A DNA stretch of 31,028 nucleotides, from NCBI GenBank assembly GCA_027317105.1, contig DAHVFH010000134.1:1-31028 (forward strand). Reading direction: 5' to 3'. Positions 1-8,333 of this stretch are shown here, piece by piece. The stretch is from Cytophagales bacterium. Lineage in GTDB: Bacteria; Bacteroidota; Bacteroidia; Cytophagales; Cyclobacteriaceae. The notes under the pieces were generated by a model, which did no database searches, was not told the DNA's origin, and saw only the letters and a list, made by a program, of their open reading frames with translations. A program made the translations under genes and the position numbers. Every line of letters begins with the position of its first letter. Within the stretch, counting starts at the first letter, position 1.

Positions 1-195
1 TGTACTACAAATGCCGCGAAGGCTCCAGGGGTAGCATAAAAAAAATTAACCCGTAGGGGGGTACGGACAATCGATAAATTCTTAACCAAAAATAAATTGA
101 AATTTCTCGTTTATCCCCAAAAAGCTGCAATGTGGGTTAAAGGAGCATCAGCACAAAACTGTTTTCACTTCAAAGTACAACTTAATATCTCTTGA

Positions 196-1581
196 CTACA
201 AACTCAACCGATGGTGTGTCCACCGATTCACATCGTCTTCGTAGTGAGTGATTAGCACCAGGGTTGCGCTGTCTTCGAGAAACGATAGCAAATAGTTCGT
301 TACGCTTTTTTTTTGCTGAGGATCAAGGAATTGAAAAGGTTCATCAAGCAGCAAGAGTTCTTTGGGAGCGAGGAACAGGGCGAGCAACAAGACCAGTTGC
401 AGTTGTCCATTGGAGAGCTGTTGTAATCGTTTGGGCAGGAGTGCTTCGGCCTGAAACAGTGCGATCAATTGATTTAATCTTTCATTTGGTGCTTTCACTT
501 TTTTCAGGTACTCGCGTGCAGTGAATTGCGCTGTAACATGATCTAAAAAATGAAGTTGCTCGGGCCCCAGATAACTGATCCGCTTCTTGATGTCCCAGAT
601 CGATTCACCGGAGCCCCTGCGCTTGCCAAAGAGAAATACTTTTTCACTGTAGGCCATCGGGTGATCGGCATAGATCATACTGAACAGAGTAGTCTTGCCG
701 GATCCATTCGGCCCGGTGAGCGCCCATCGTTCACCTTGCACTATTTTCCAATTTAGTTTGTCGATGATTACCTTGTCGCCATATTGAATAGTTAGGTTGC
801 GCATCTCAACAACGGGTGGTGTTTCGTTCTTGGCCTGAGCCGTCAGGTTTTCGCTTTTAATGTCGGCAGGTAAATTTGGTCGCGAACAAATGGCCATGGA
901 AATTCCTGCTTCGCCCAGCAACATCCTTTGGGTAATCGTGCGCGGCAGGTAATCATGTTTATGATCGGCAATGATCAGTTGGATGGGATAAACGGTGGTG
1001 AGGTGATCGAGAAATTCGCTTAACGCCATCCGGCTTTTGGCATCGAGACCTTCGAAGGGGTAATCGAGCAATAAAATTTTAGGAATGGTGTTAAGTAGCT
1101 GTTTGAGGATGATGATCTTTTTCACTTGCCCATTGGAGAGACGGGTAATGTCCAAATCTAAAAGGTTTTGCAGCTGAAAGGAATCTGGAAGTTGAAGTTG
1201 CACGAGATTTTGAAGTCGTGTGCCGAGGTAGCCGCGAACCGTAACAGGCGAGGGGCTCTCTTCAATGGAATAATAACGTTGCTGATAAAATGATTCAGGA
1301 ACGTTGATCAATTCATGCAGTGCCTGTGCGGGCACGAAGTGAATATACTTTTTTCGTAGTGCATACTTTTCATCCCATTCGAGGGTGTCATCAATGAAAT
1401 TATAGTGCACAACACCTTTGTGTGGCTGAATTTTCCCGGCAAGGAGATTGAGGAGTGTGGTTTTGCCGGCTCCATTTTTCCCATCTATCAAGTAACTGAT
1501 TTCTGACTCAAAGCGAACGTTGAGCTGGTGAAAAATTGGTTGGCCACGTAACTTGACCGTAACATCGTGAAGTTGAATCAT
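196..1581 (-). CDS. ABC-type ATPase with two nucleotide-binding domains (ModF/PhrA-like)
   Basis: This is a cytoplasmic protein of about 461 residues made of two fused ABC ATPase domains with no membrane segment. Domain 1 has Walker A GKNGAGKT, signature LSNGQ and Walker B ILLLD; domain 2 has Walker A GPNGSGKT, signature LSNGQ and Walker B LLLLDEP, followed by a switch histidine in LITHYED. The arrangement matches the ModF/PhrA class, whose members are annotated with molybdate transport, but no transporter partner lies nearby, so the substrate or role is unknown. In domain 1 the residue after the Walker B aspartate is tyrosine (LLLDYPFEG) instead of the catalytic glutamate, so site 1 probably binds ATP but hydrolyses it poorly. 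The open frame extends to 1638, but the 19 extra residues look unlike a protein start, and MIQLHDVTV at 1581 fits the first beta strand of an ABC domain. It stands alone and is transcribed away from the next gene. Confidence 0.85.
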   Translation of the reverse strand: MIQLHDVTVKLRGQPIFHQLNVRFESEISYLIDGKNGAGKTTLLNLLAGKIQPHKGVVHYNFIDDTLEWDEKYALRKKYIHFVPAQALHELINVPESFYQQRYYSIEESPSPVTVRGYLGTRLQNLVQLQLPDSFQLQNLLDLDITRLSNGQVKKIIILKQLLNTIPKILLLDYPFEGLDAKSRMALSEFLDHLTTVYPIQLIIADHKHDYLPRTITQRMLLGEAGISMAICSRPNLPADIKSENLTAQAKNETPPVVEMRNLTIQYGDKVIIDKLNWKIVQGERWALTGPNGSGKTTLFSMIYADHPMAYSEKVFLFGKRRGSGESIWDIKKRISYLGPEQLHFLDHVTAQFTAREYLKKVKAPNERLNQLIALFQAEALLPKRLQQLSNGQLQLVLLLALFLAPKELLLLDEPFQFLDPQQKKSVTNYLLSFLEDSATLVLITHYEDDVNRWTHHRLSL

Positions 1582-1889
1582 GCCTGGATAAATGAACGCA
1601 AGGTAAGAGGGGTTGGGCAAATGGGGTAACACTTGCATGCTATAATTTTACTAAAACACATTTGCTTTGTTCAATTTTTTAGGGAGTTGCACAAGAAAAT
1701 TCCGCAAAGACCACTTGATGAGAAATTTCTCAATTGTGCGAGACACAGTCTGGAAAACAGTTTCAGTTCAATTTTCATTGGAATTCGATCCGCATTGATC
1801 AAGTCCCACTAAAAAATATTTTGCCATGGGTTATACAGGTTTTAATTGCTATCGGCTTGCGAACTAAGGATTCTTGATAATATTGTGGT
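1582..1889. other. Intergenic region between divergent genes
   Basis: About 308 bases separate the start of the ABC ATPase gene (minus strand) from the start of the ornithine cyclodeaminase-like gene (plus strand), so it should hold both promoters. It is AT-rich and has no convincing reading frame. It contains a 14-base perfect palindrome at 1719-1732. A weak match to the Bacteroidota promoter pattern (TTG, 19 bases, TATTTTGC) lies around 1796-1826 on the plus strand, but it departs from the usual TAnnTTTG box and I do not call it. Confidence 0.5.
1719..1732. promoter_or_regulatory. Perfect palindrome TGAGAAATTTCTCA, possible operator
   Basis: A 14-base perfect palindrome lies in the region between the two divergent genes. 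A second, outer pair of inverted arms, GCACAA (1689-1694) and TTGTGC (1734-1739), brackets it loosely. Position between divergent starts suits a shared operator, but nothing shows that a protein binds here, and short AT-rich palindromes arise by chance. Confidence 0.25.
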
Positions 1890-2852
1890 ATGATAATTCT
1901 CTCAGATGTTGATATCGTCTCCCTTCTTTCCATTGAAGAGACCATCGATGCGGCTGAAGCTGCGATGGTGGCATACGAAAAAAATGAAACCATCGTTCCT
2001 GCACGGATGCATATTAACATGGGCGCAAATACCTCTTTGTGCATGCCTGCTTTCGAAAAAGAATTTTTTGGAACAAAGTTAGTTTCTGTCTTTCCCGGAA
2101 ACAGGGATAAAGGGTTGCCGGTAACGAATGGCGCGATGCTCTTAAACGATGCCAACACAGGTTTACCCCTGGCGTTGATGAACGCGTCAAAACTTACAGC
2201 CCTGCGCACGGGCGCACTAGGTGCCATCAGTGTGAAATACCTTTCGCCAAAAATGGCTACGAACCTTGGTCTGATCGGATGCGGAGTGCAAGGTCTCCAT
2301 CAGGCGATTTTTATTTGTGCAATCCATAAAATTTCAAAAGTATTTTACTTGCACCGATCCGATCACAGTGCCAAGCAATTTATTTCCGCTTTAAAACACT
2401 ATCATCCTCATCAAGAAATAGAAGCTTGTTATTCCACCAAAGATCTGCTCAGTAAGGCAAACATTGTTGTAGCTGCAACCACTTCACCCACACCTGTTTT
2501 ACCGGATGAGCCGGAATTGCTCGGGGGAAAACATTTTATCGGCATCGGATCGTATAAACCCTCCATGCAGGAACTACCTGATTCGGTTTTCCGCTTAGCC
2601 GGAAGTCTTGTCATTGATTCTGAATTTGCCCGTCACGAAACAGGGGATATTATCAACCCACTTAAAAAAGGGATTCTAAAAGAAGAAAATGTTTTCTCAA
2701 TGGGCAAAGTGATTTTAGGAGAACGAAAAGTTGACCCAAATGAGACCACCGTCTTCAAGTCAGCGGGGATGGCTCTTTTTGATCTATTCGTTGCCCAGGC
2801 CATTTACAAAAAGGCGCTAAAAGAACACAAGGGAAACATTGCGCATTTGTAA
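1890..2852 (+). CDS. Ornithine cyclodeaminase / mu-crystallin family NAD(P)-dependent enzyme
   Basis: The 320-residue protein has the length and layout of the ornithine cyclodeaminase/mu-crystallin family. An N-terminal substrate half contains FGTKLVSVFPGN and PVTNGAMLLND. The helix SKLTALRTGA (K101, R106) is strongly conserved in the family. A Rossmann NAD(P) site follows, with GLIGCGVQG at about residues 127-135. Members include ornithine cyclodeaminase, alanine dehydrogenase of archaea, ketimine reductases and enzymes making diaminopropionate. The sequence does not decide among them, and no partner gene (such as a cysteine-synthase-like SbnA) is adjacent, so the substrate is left open. The ATG at 1890 gives a natural start, MIILSDVDIVSLLSIEE. 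It appears monocistronic. Confidence 0.88.
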   Translation: MIILSDVDIVSLLSIEETIDAAEAAMVAYEKNETIVPARMHINMGANTSLCMPAFEKEFFGTKLVSVFPGNRDKGLPVTNGAMLLNDANTGLPLALMNASKLTALRTGALGAISVKYLSPKMATNLGLIGCGVQGLHQAIFICAIHKISKVFYLHRSDHSAKQFISALKHYHPHQEIEACYSTKDLLSKANIVVAATTSPTPVLPDEPELLGGKHFIGIGSYKPSMQELPDSVFRLAGSLVIDSEFARHETGDIINPLKKGILKEENVFSMGKVILGERKVDPNETTVFKSAGMALFDLFVAQAIYKKALKEHKGNIAHL

Positions 2853-2975
2853 CTCTTGAAAAATGCTTTCCCAATTTGGCACTCCATAAAATGTATTAAC
2901 CATTATAGCTGTTTGCTTTCGCCCTCTTATTGATTCGGTTAGGTTTTTGAGATCATCTAGCCTATAATCAAAACC

Positions 2976-3350
2976 ATGAATTACGAATCTATTTTAGTAA
3001 AACTCTACCATCTGCTGGTTCATGCCGATGGAACGGCAAACAGTCGTGAACTTTCTGCTGGAAGGCAAATGATTAAAGCGGAAGGGATAAGTAAAGTCGA
3101 ATTTGACAATCAATTGGCGGCTATGAAAAAGCGAAAACCGGATGTGTTATATTCCGAATGTCTCGAAGCTTTAAAAAAGATAGATCACGAGAAGCAAATA
3201 CGCTGCCTCGCTTGGGTAAGTCTAATAGCCAATGCGGATGGCTTCATGGACAAAACCGAATGGCAATTCATTTATAAACTCTATCACACTGAATTGAGTC
3301 TCCAACTGAAGGACATCATGAAATGCCAAAAAGAGCTGATCAGTCTATAG
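2976..3350 (+). CDS. Small TerB-like protein
   Basis: This 124-residue soluble, mostly helical protein has two acidic helix-loop motifs of the TerB kind: LLVHADGTANSRELSAGRQM near the N-terminus and LIANADGFMDKTEWQFIY near residue 85. In TerB and related proteins such D/E-rich repeats (ADGxxxxxE) bind metal ions. No other tellurite-resistance (ter) gene is nearby, so this is probably one of the many stand-alone TerB-like proteins of unknown role. It has no signal peptide or membrane segment. The start ATGAATTACGAA at 2976 is the only sensible one. It converges with the VOC gene, leaving only 36 bases between the stop codons and no obvious terminator. Confidence 0.65.
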   Translation: MNYESILVKLYHLLVHADGTANSRELSAGRQMIKAEGISKVEFDNQLAAMKKRKPDVLYSECLEALKKIDHEKQIRCLAWVSLIANADGFMDKTEWQFIYKLYHTELSLQLKDIMKCQKELISL

Positions 3351-3386
3351 GAAAAATCCGGCCACCTCTTTCATCCCTCCCAATGC

Positions 3387-3788
3387 TCATTGAGTCTCAA
3401 ACCCTTCGTCCTTCGGCTCCCACAGTTCGATTTTGTTTCCTTCGGGATCCATGATCCAGCCAAATTTTCCGTAAGGATGTTCTTCCATTTCCCCAACAAT
3501 TTCAATGCCCTCCTCTTTTAGCACTTTTAAAAGTTCAACCAGGTTTTCTACCCGATAGTTAAACATAAAAGGCTTTTTACTTGGCTGAAAATAAGTCGAG
3601 TCTTCTTTGAAAGGACTCCATGCTGTAAGAGCAGGCACTTTGGCTTCCTTACTATCAATATCTATCCATCGAAAGGAACAACCATACTCATCCACAGGCA
3701 GGCCCAAATGTTTGCTATACCATTCTTTGATATTTTGGGGATCTTTCGTTTTAAAAAAGACACCGCCCAATCCTGTAACTCGTTTCAT
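3387..3788 (-). CDS. VOC (glyoxalase/bleomycin-resistance) family protein
   Basis: The 133-residue protein has the paired beta-alpha-beta-beta-beta modules of the vicinal oxygen chelate family. Module 1 runs from LGGVFFKTKDPQNIKEWYSK to about residue 57. Module 2 starts near FMFNYRVENLVELLKVLKEEG and ends in the typical WIMDPEGNKIELWEP, whose glutamate is a usual metal ligand. Members act as glyoxalases, dioxygenases, isomerases or drug-binding proteins, and the sequence does not say which. The gene lies just downstream of the DHFR-like gene in the same direction, 123 bases away, with a short direct repeat between them. Confidence 0.85.
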   Translation of the reverse strand: MKRVTGLGGVFFKTKDPQNIKEWYSKHLGLPVDEYGCSFRWIDIDSKEAKVPALTAWSPFKEDSTYFQPSKKPFMFNYRVENLVELLKVLKEEGIEIVGEMEEHPYGKFGWIMDPEGNKIELWEPKDEGFETQ

Positions 3789-3823
3789 AGCATTCTAATT
3801 CTTCGTCAGTTTGTATCTTAAAA

Positions 3824-3900
3824 ATGTGCTGTTAAAAATAAAATTCCCAAAGGAACCGCGATGACCGAGTCTGCTGCCCACTTGCCACTATGTGCTGTTA
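3824..3900. repeat. 11-base direct repeat (ATGTGCTGTTA) flanking a 55-base spacer
   Basis: The word ATGTGCTGTTA occurs at 3824-3834 and again at 3890-3900, both in the gap between the DHFR-like and VOC genes. The second copy runs into AGCGGTTC, giving GTTAGCG, which loosely recalls an integron core site (GTTRRRY) but does not match it fully. No paired complementary core was found nearby. The repeat is real in the sequence; any link with gene-cassette insertion is conjecture. Confidence 0.45.
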
Positions 3901-3911
3901 GCGGTTCATTG

Positions 3912-4520
3912 TTATTGTCTATCCACTGTGTAATTCAGTTCAGCTACTCCACAAGTAAATTGCCGAGTGGTCAATAGTTTTAATTTTATTTTGTCTTTGA
4001 TGTCAACAAACAAAGGAATGCCTCGTCCAAGAATAATTGGATTAACAAACAGCCAATAGCCGTCAATTAAGTTCAGTTGATTAAGTGAATGTGTTGCCGT
4101 GGGGCTACCAAAAAGCAAGATGTCTTTACTCCCGCTTCCGGCTGCTGCGGGACGGGATTGTTTTATTTCATTTATTGAGTCCGAAATGTTGTCGCTAATA
4201 ATTTTTGTGTTGGTCAAAGTCGCGTCCTTAAAGCTATCGGGATGCATTGTTTTTGACAAAACAACTTTGTGAACTTTGCTATACCACTTTGAATGTTCGA
4301 TGTCGTGCTTGGTCGCTGTCGGCTTGTCTGCTGCGGTAGGCCAGTAATTTTCCATCATCTGATACGTTACTCGTCCATATAATGCAGTGTCGCCTTCGCT
4401 TATCCGCTTACCGACATGATCAAAAATTTCTTCATCAACTTTTATCCAGTCCATTTCTCCGTTCGGTCCTGCTACAAAACCGTCAAGCGATATGTGCATA
4501 AATGAAATTATTTTTCTCAT
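3912..4520 (-). CDS. Dihydrofolate reductase-like (RibD C-terminal domain) protein
   Basis: The 202-residue cytoplasmic protein belongs to the RibD C-terminal/DHFR-like family, often annotated as YyaP/YwjB type. Typical features are the opening RKIISFMHISLDGFVAGPNG, the segment TALYGRVTYQMMENYWP near residue 50 and the late nucleotide-binding-type stretch KDILLFGSPTATHSLNQLNL. These proteins resemble dihydrofolate reductase and the NADPH-dependent pyrimidine reductase of riboflavin synthesis, but most have no proven substrate. No riboflavin or folate gene is nearby. The DHFR-like and VOC genes side by side are the kind of small stand-alone genes often exchanged between genomes. Confidence 0.85.
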   Translation of the reverse strand: MRKIISFMHISLDGFVAGPNGEMDWIKVDEEIFDHVGKRISEGDTALYGRVTYQMMENYWPTAADKPTATKHDIEHSKWYSKVHKVVLSKTMHPDSFKDATLTNTKIISDNISDSINEIKQSRPAAAGSGSKDILLFGSPTATHSLNQLNLIDGYWLFVNPIILGRGIPLFVDIKDKIKLKLLTTRQFTCGVAELNYTVDRQ

Positions 4521-4684
4521 AGTGTTCTTCTTTTATTGTTGAATAGGATTTGTTACTTTCTTTTCCAATGATGCTACAGAATTAATCCACGAAGTGTCTT
4601 CCTTGTAGTAATTATTTTTTAAATGAAGGTGGCAAAAATTCTTTCTTTCGACTTTCTTAATAATTGGAAATCAAGTAACCGTAG

Positions 4685-5038
4685 CTATTGTTTCACTCTT
4701 TCACGGAGATCGTAAAAGGAATCATATTTTCTGAAGTAAACTGAAAAGGGAATCCGGACACTGCCAAGTCCCTGAATATTCCTTTCTCCATTAGATACAT
4801 TTGGTGAATATAGTGCCTGCTTGCCTTTGCTATAGGTAGGCGTATATATTCTCGTAATCATTTGGCTGTTATACGCATTCAGGTTGAAGTAGTTATCTAC
4901 TTTAAGGCGAAATGACCCGGTGTATTTATTATAGATCAATGACCTTTTGTCTTGTGCACTTTGTGCACTCCAATTCGATTGAGCCGTGCTAGCAATAAAC
5001 AAACTCATCAAGAGAATAAGCGTTCCTAACTTTTTCAT
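4685..5038 (-). CDS. Small secreted protein of unknown function
   Basis: I do not recognise this family. From the ATG at 5038 the protein has about 117 residues and begins with a clear signal peptide, MKKLGTLILLMSLFIASTAQ, probably cut near AQ-SN. The frame stays open to an upstream ATG at 5068, but those ten residues would spoil the signal peptide, so 5038 is preferred. The mature part is rich in Tyr, Asn, Ser and Arg and has no cysteine, TPR or visible repeat. It is expected in the periplasm or outside the cell. It is transcribed alone; the DHFR-like gene follows in the same direction 164 bases on. Confidence 0.6.
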   Translation of the reverse strand: MKKLGTLILLMSLFIASTAQSNWSAQSAQDKRSLIYNKYTGSFRLKVDNYFNLNAYNSQMITRIYTPTYSKGKQALYSPNVSNGERNIQGLGSVRIPFSVYFRKYDSFYDLRERVKQ

Positions 5039-5381
5039 AGCCTTACAATTTAAACTATGGCGAAACATTTTTCAAAACCAATTATCTTCCATTCAGAAAG
5101 TCTCAACCCTATAAAAATAGAAAAACAGGCAGTCAAATAAAAATTTATAGCGCTTCACTTTTTAAGGTGATGTTGGAACTACGATGATGCTTGGAGTCTT
5201 TAGTTTTAAAGGCATGAAGTTATAAAGCGTTAGGGGATCATTTAAACTAAAATCAGCTCAGTTCGCAGCATCAATTTTCAAATTCTTTCAAAAAAAGAAA
5301 TTGATAACCTATCAATTTATTCAGCATTTCTTAACATCTTAAAGTCAAAATTCGTCTGATCACAAACCAATCCGTGCCAAC
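5039..5381. other. Intergenic region upstream of the ABC pseudogene
   Basis: This is about 343 bases of AT-rich DNA between divergent genes, with no plausible coding frame. The one clear structure is a perfect inverted repeat with 9-base arms at 5298-5318. It presumably once held the promoter of the ABC transporter genes and still holds that of the secreted protein gene on the other strand. Confidence 0.5.
5298..5318. promoter_or_regulatory. Inverted repeat AAATTGATA-ACC-TATCAATTT
   Basis: Two perfect 9-base arms are separated by three bases, ending 63 bases before the original start codon of the ABC ATPase pseudogene. Arm length and position suit a dimeric repressor operator for the exporter operon, but no regulator gene is adjacent, and a chance AT-rich hairpin cannot be excluded. 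Confidence 0.3.
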
Positions 5382-6272
5382 ATGCAACTCATTATTCAAA
5401 ACCTCAACCAAGACTTACTCCAACGGAGTGAAAGCACTTATCGATATCAACTTAACGATCAACCAAGGAATGTTTGGTCTGCATGGCTCGAATGGAGCAG
5501 GCAAATCTTCACTGATGCGTACCATTGCCACCCTGCAAGAAGCGGATAGTGGCTCCATTCAAATGGTCGAAATTAACGTGCTCACCCAAAAGGAAGAGGT
5601 GAGAAAAACGCCAGGCTATCTGCCGCAAGAATTTGGCGTTTACCCAAAAGTAGATGCCATCACCTTGCTGGATCACCTTGCAGTTTTAAAGGATTGATTA
5701 AATAAAAAAGAAAGAAAAGAGGTTGTAGAGGCGTTGCTGCATAAAACAAATTTATGGGCAGCACGTGAAAAAAACCTGGGTGGTTATTCGGGTGGAATGA
5801 AACAACGGTTCGGGATCGCCCAAGCTTTACTGGCCAGCCCAAAACTAATTATTGTTGATGAACCCACTGCTGGTCTTGATCCGCTGAACGCAACCGTTTT
5901 TTAAATCTTCTTTCTAAATTGGGCGAAAATACCATTGTGATTCTTTCCACCCATATTGTTGATGATGTGAAAGAACTTTGCACGGACATGGCGATCATCA
6001 ATAAAGGAGAGGTGCTGTATAAAGGGAGCCCGATGGATGCCATCGCGGAAATACAAGGTAAAGTTTGGAGCAAACGCATTGCGAAATCGGAGTTGGAAGA
6101 GTACCGCAAAAATTTCAATGTCATCTCAGAACGACTGATTGCAGGCGCTCCAGAGATCCATGTTTTTCATGAATCTTCACCAGATGGATTTCAGCCTCTT
6201 CCTGCCGATCTGGAAGATGTTTACTTCACCAACATTTTTAAATCGGCAAAGGAAGCCGCTGAAGTAAAATAA
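5382..6272 (+). pseudogene. ABC transporter ATP-binding protein, broken by several frameshifts
   Basis: Read across three frames this would be an ABC ATPase of about 296 residues starting at the ATG at 5382 (MQLIIQNL). One extra base near 5405 (CTC-AACC-AAG) shifts the frame, after which KTYSNGVKALIDINLTINQG continues. Near 5688-5704 a missing and an added base create a TGA stop (5695-5697). The frame then resumes through SGGMKQRFGIAQALLASPKL and Walker B IIVDEPTAGLDP. A base is missing near 5886, after which the C-terminal half runs to 6272. The P-loop is also altered, LHGSNGAGKSS in place of the usual LLGPNGAGKS. With this many lesions it is unlikely to give a working ATPase. It would have been paired with the permease-peptidase gene 48 bases downstream, as in many Bacteroidota. 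Confidence 0.88.
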
Positions 6273-6320
6273 AACGGCCCTCGCACTCAATACTTTTATT
6301 CACTACTCATTACTTGCATT

Positions 6321-8300
6321 ATGTTTAAAGAAATATTCAAGTTCGAACTAAACTATCGCAAAACCCGGGCGGCTACCTACATCTATTTTGGAATCATATT
6401 CCTGATGTGTTTTTTAGCCATCACAACGGATGCGGTAAGGATCGGTGGCGCAGTGGGTCAGGTGAAACAAAACTCACCACTCGTCATTACACACAAATGT
6501 CGTTGATCGTTTCTGTGTTCCTCAGTTTGATCGCATCCGCGGTAATGGGTGTAGCCGTGCTTCGTGATTTTGAACACAACACCGAAGCCATATTGTTCAG
6601 CACACCCATGAAAAAATTTGATTACCTCATGGGCCGGTTCTGGGGATCATTTGTCATTTTACTTTTCATCGGATCAGCCATTTGGATTGCCTTGATAGTA
6701 GGCGACATCATGTGGTGGCGAGATAAAGACAAGCTCATGCCCATTCATCTATGGAATTACGTACAGCCGTTCTTTATTTTCGTAGTACCCAATTTATTTT
6801 TTTCAGGTGCCTTACTTTTTATGAGTGGCACCTTGAGTCGAAAATCCATTGTGATTTATACTCAGGGAATTTTATTACTCGTGCTTTATCTCGCCAGTCT
6901 TAGTTTGTTGCGCGATCTTGAACAAAAGAACATTGCTTCCCTCATTGACCCTTTCGGCATTCGTTCCTTCAGCTATGCCACCCAATATTGGACACCCTCA
7001 GAAAAAAACTCCATGTTGGTGCCCTTGGAAGGCTTCGTACTTTATAATCGGTTGCTATGGATTGGAGTTGGAGTGTTAGCGCTTTGAAATTGAAAATCAG
7101 TACGGATGGCGATCAGATTGCCATTGCTCCAGGCTACCTTCAAAATGAATGGAAAGCAGATGGGCGCAATTTCTATTCCTATAAAATGGAAGCACCGATG
7201 TGCAATTTTTATTCTATCGTTTCTGCGCGCTATGCGGTAAAACGCGATAAATGGAATGACGTCAACCTGGAAATCTACTATCATCCCGGCCACGAATACA
7301 ATCTGGATAAAATGATGGAAGGTATGAAAGATGCGCTTACCTACTATTCAAAAAACTTTGCCCCTTACCAATACCGCAGGTTCGCATCATGGAGTTTCCC
7401 CGTTACGCCACCTTTGCGCAATCTTTTGCCAACACCATTCCCTTCTCAGAAGGAATTGGCTTCATTGCAAAAATTGACGATCCTGAAAAGGACATTGACT
7501 ATGTGTATTACGTCACAGCGCATGAAGTGGCGCATCAGTGGTGGGGGCATCAGGTAATGGAAGCCGGGGTGAAAGGCAACGCGATGCTATCGGAAAGCAT
7601 GTCGCAATATTCTGCCTTGATGGTCTTGAAACATAAATTCACACCCGAAATTTTAGAGCGGTATTTAAAATACGAATTGGATCGGTACCTCAGTGGTCGG
7701 GCCTTTGAACGAAAAAAAGAACACCCGCTAGAGTTTGTAGAAGGTCAGGGTTACATCCACTATCAAAAAGCTTCCTTGATTTTCTTTGCCCTTCAAGATT
7801 ACATCGGTGAAGATAGCGTGAACGCAGCTTTTCGCAGGTACAATAAACAATGGAAGTTTAAAGATGCGCCCTATCCTTCCTCCGCTGATCTGTTAAAAGA
7901 GATAAGAAAAGTTACACCCGACAGCCTGCAATACATCATCCACGATATGTTCGAGACGATCACCTTGTTTGAAAACAAAACATTGGATGCCACCTACGCA
8001 GAAAAAGGAAAAGACAATTTTGAGGTTACCCTGAAAGTTTCTGCGGAAAAAATGAGAGCTGATAGCACTGGCATGGAAACGCCTATTCCCTTCAACGACT
8101 GGATTGATATTGGTGTGTACGGAAAAAATAAAGCCGGCAAAGACAGTCTCATTTACTTGCAAAAACACAAAATCACTCAAAAGGAAAATACGTACACCAT
8201 CAACGTAAAAAGTAAACCACGAAAGGCAGGCATTGATCCTTTACACAAACTTATCGACCGACATTCGAGCGATAACACAAAGGGGTTGGTGAAAAAGTGA
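6321..8300 (+). pseudogene. ABC permease / M1-family aminopeptidase fusion, frameshifted and internally deleted
   Basis: The remains belong to the Bacteroidota permease fused to an M1 metallopeptidase, as I recall usually about 1,150-1,200 residues. Frame 3 opens at 6321 (MFKEIFKFELNYRKTRAATY). Near 6484 the frame changes (stop at 6504-6506) and the permease continues to about 7080 with several membrane helices (MGVAVLRDFEHNTEAILFST). At about 7080-7090 the reading jumps to sequence just before the peptidase domain (ISTDGDQIAIAPGYLQNEW), so roughly 500 residues, including the second membrane half, seem lost. A base is missing near 7376 (CGC-AGG for CGC-CAG-G). The last part holds the zinc motif HEVAHQWWGH and, 19 residues on, LSESMSQYSAL. 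Only the C-terminal peptidase fragment is long and open. A truncated product is possible but unlikely to work. Confidence 0.88.
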
Positions 8301-8333
8301 TTAATGGAAACCACGGTGCCTATATTTTAGCCA

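Noticed and set aside
1..39. Possible end of a plus-strand gene reading ...TTNAAKAPGVA then TAA
   Set aside because: Twelve codons at the window edge with no recognisable family; another frame is also open to a stop at 54, so the choice is arbitrary.
51..66. CCGTA-GGGGGG-TACGG inverted repeat as a terminator
   Set aside because: The stem is only five base pairs and there is no T run on either side.
1799..2227. Minus-strand open frame of 142 residues
   Set aside because: It lies opposite the ornithine cyclodeaminase-like gene, whose codons and motifs are clearly real; the minus frame has no family features.
7893..8180. Minus-strand open frame opposite the peptidase remnant
   Set aside because: It is a mirror of the plus-strand M1 peptidase sequence and shows no independent coding signs.
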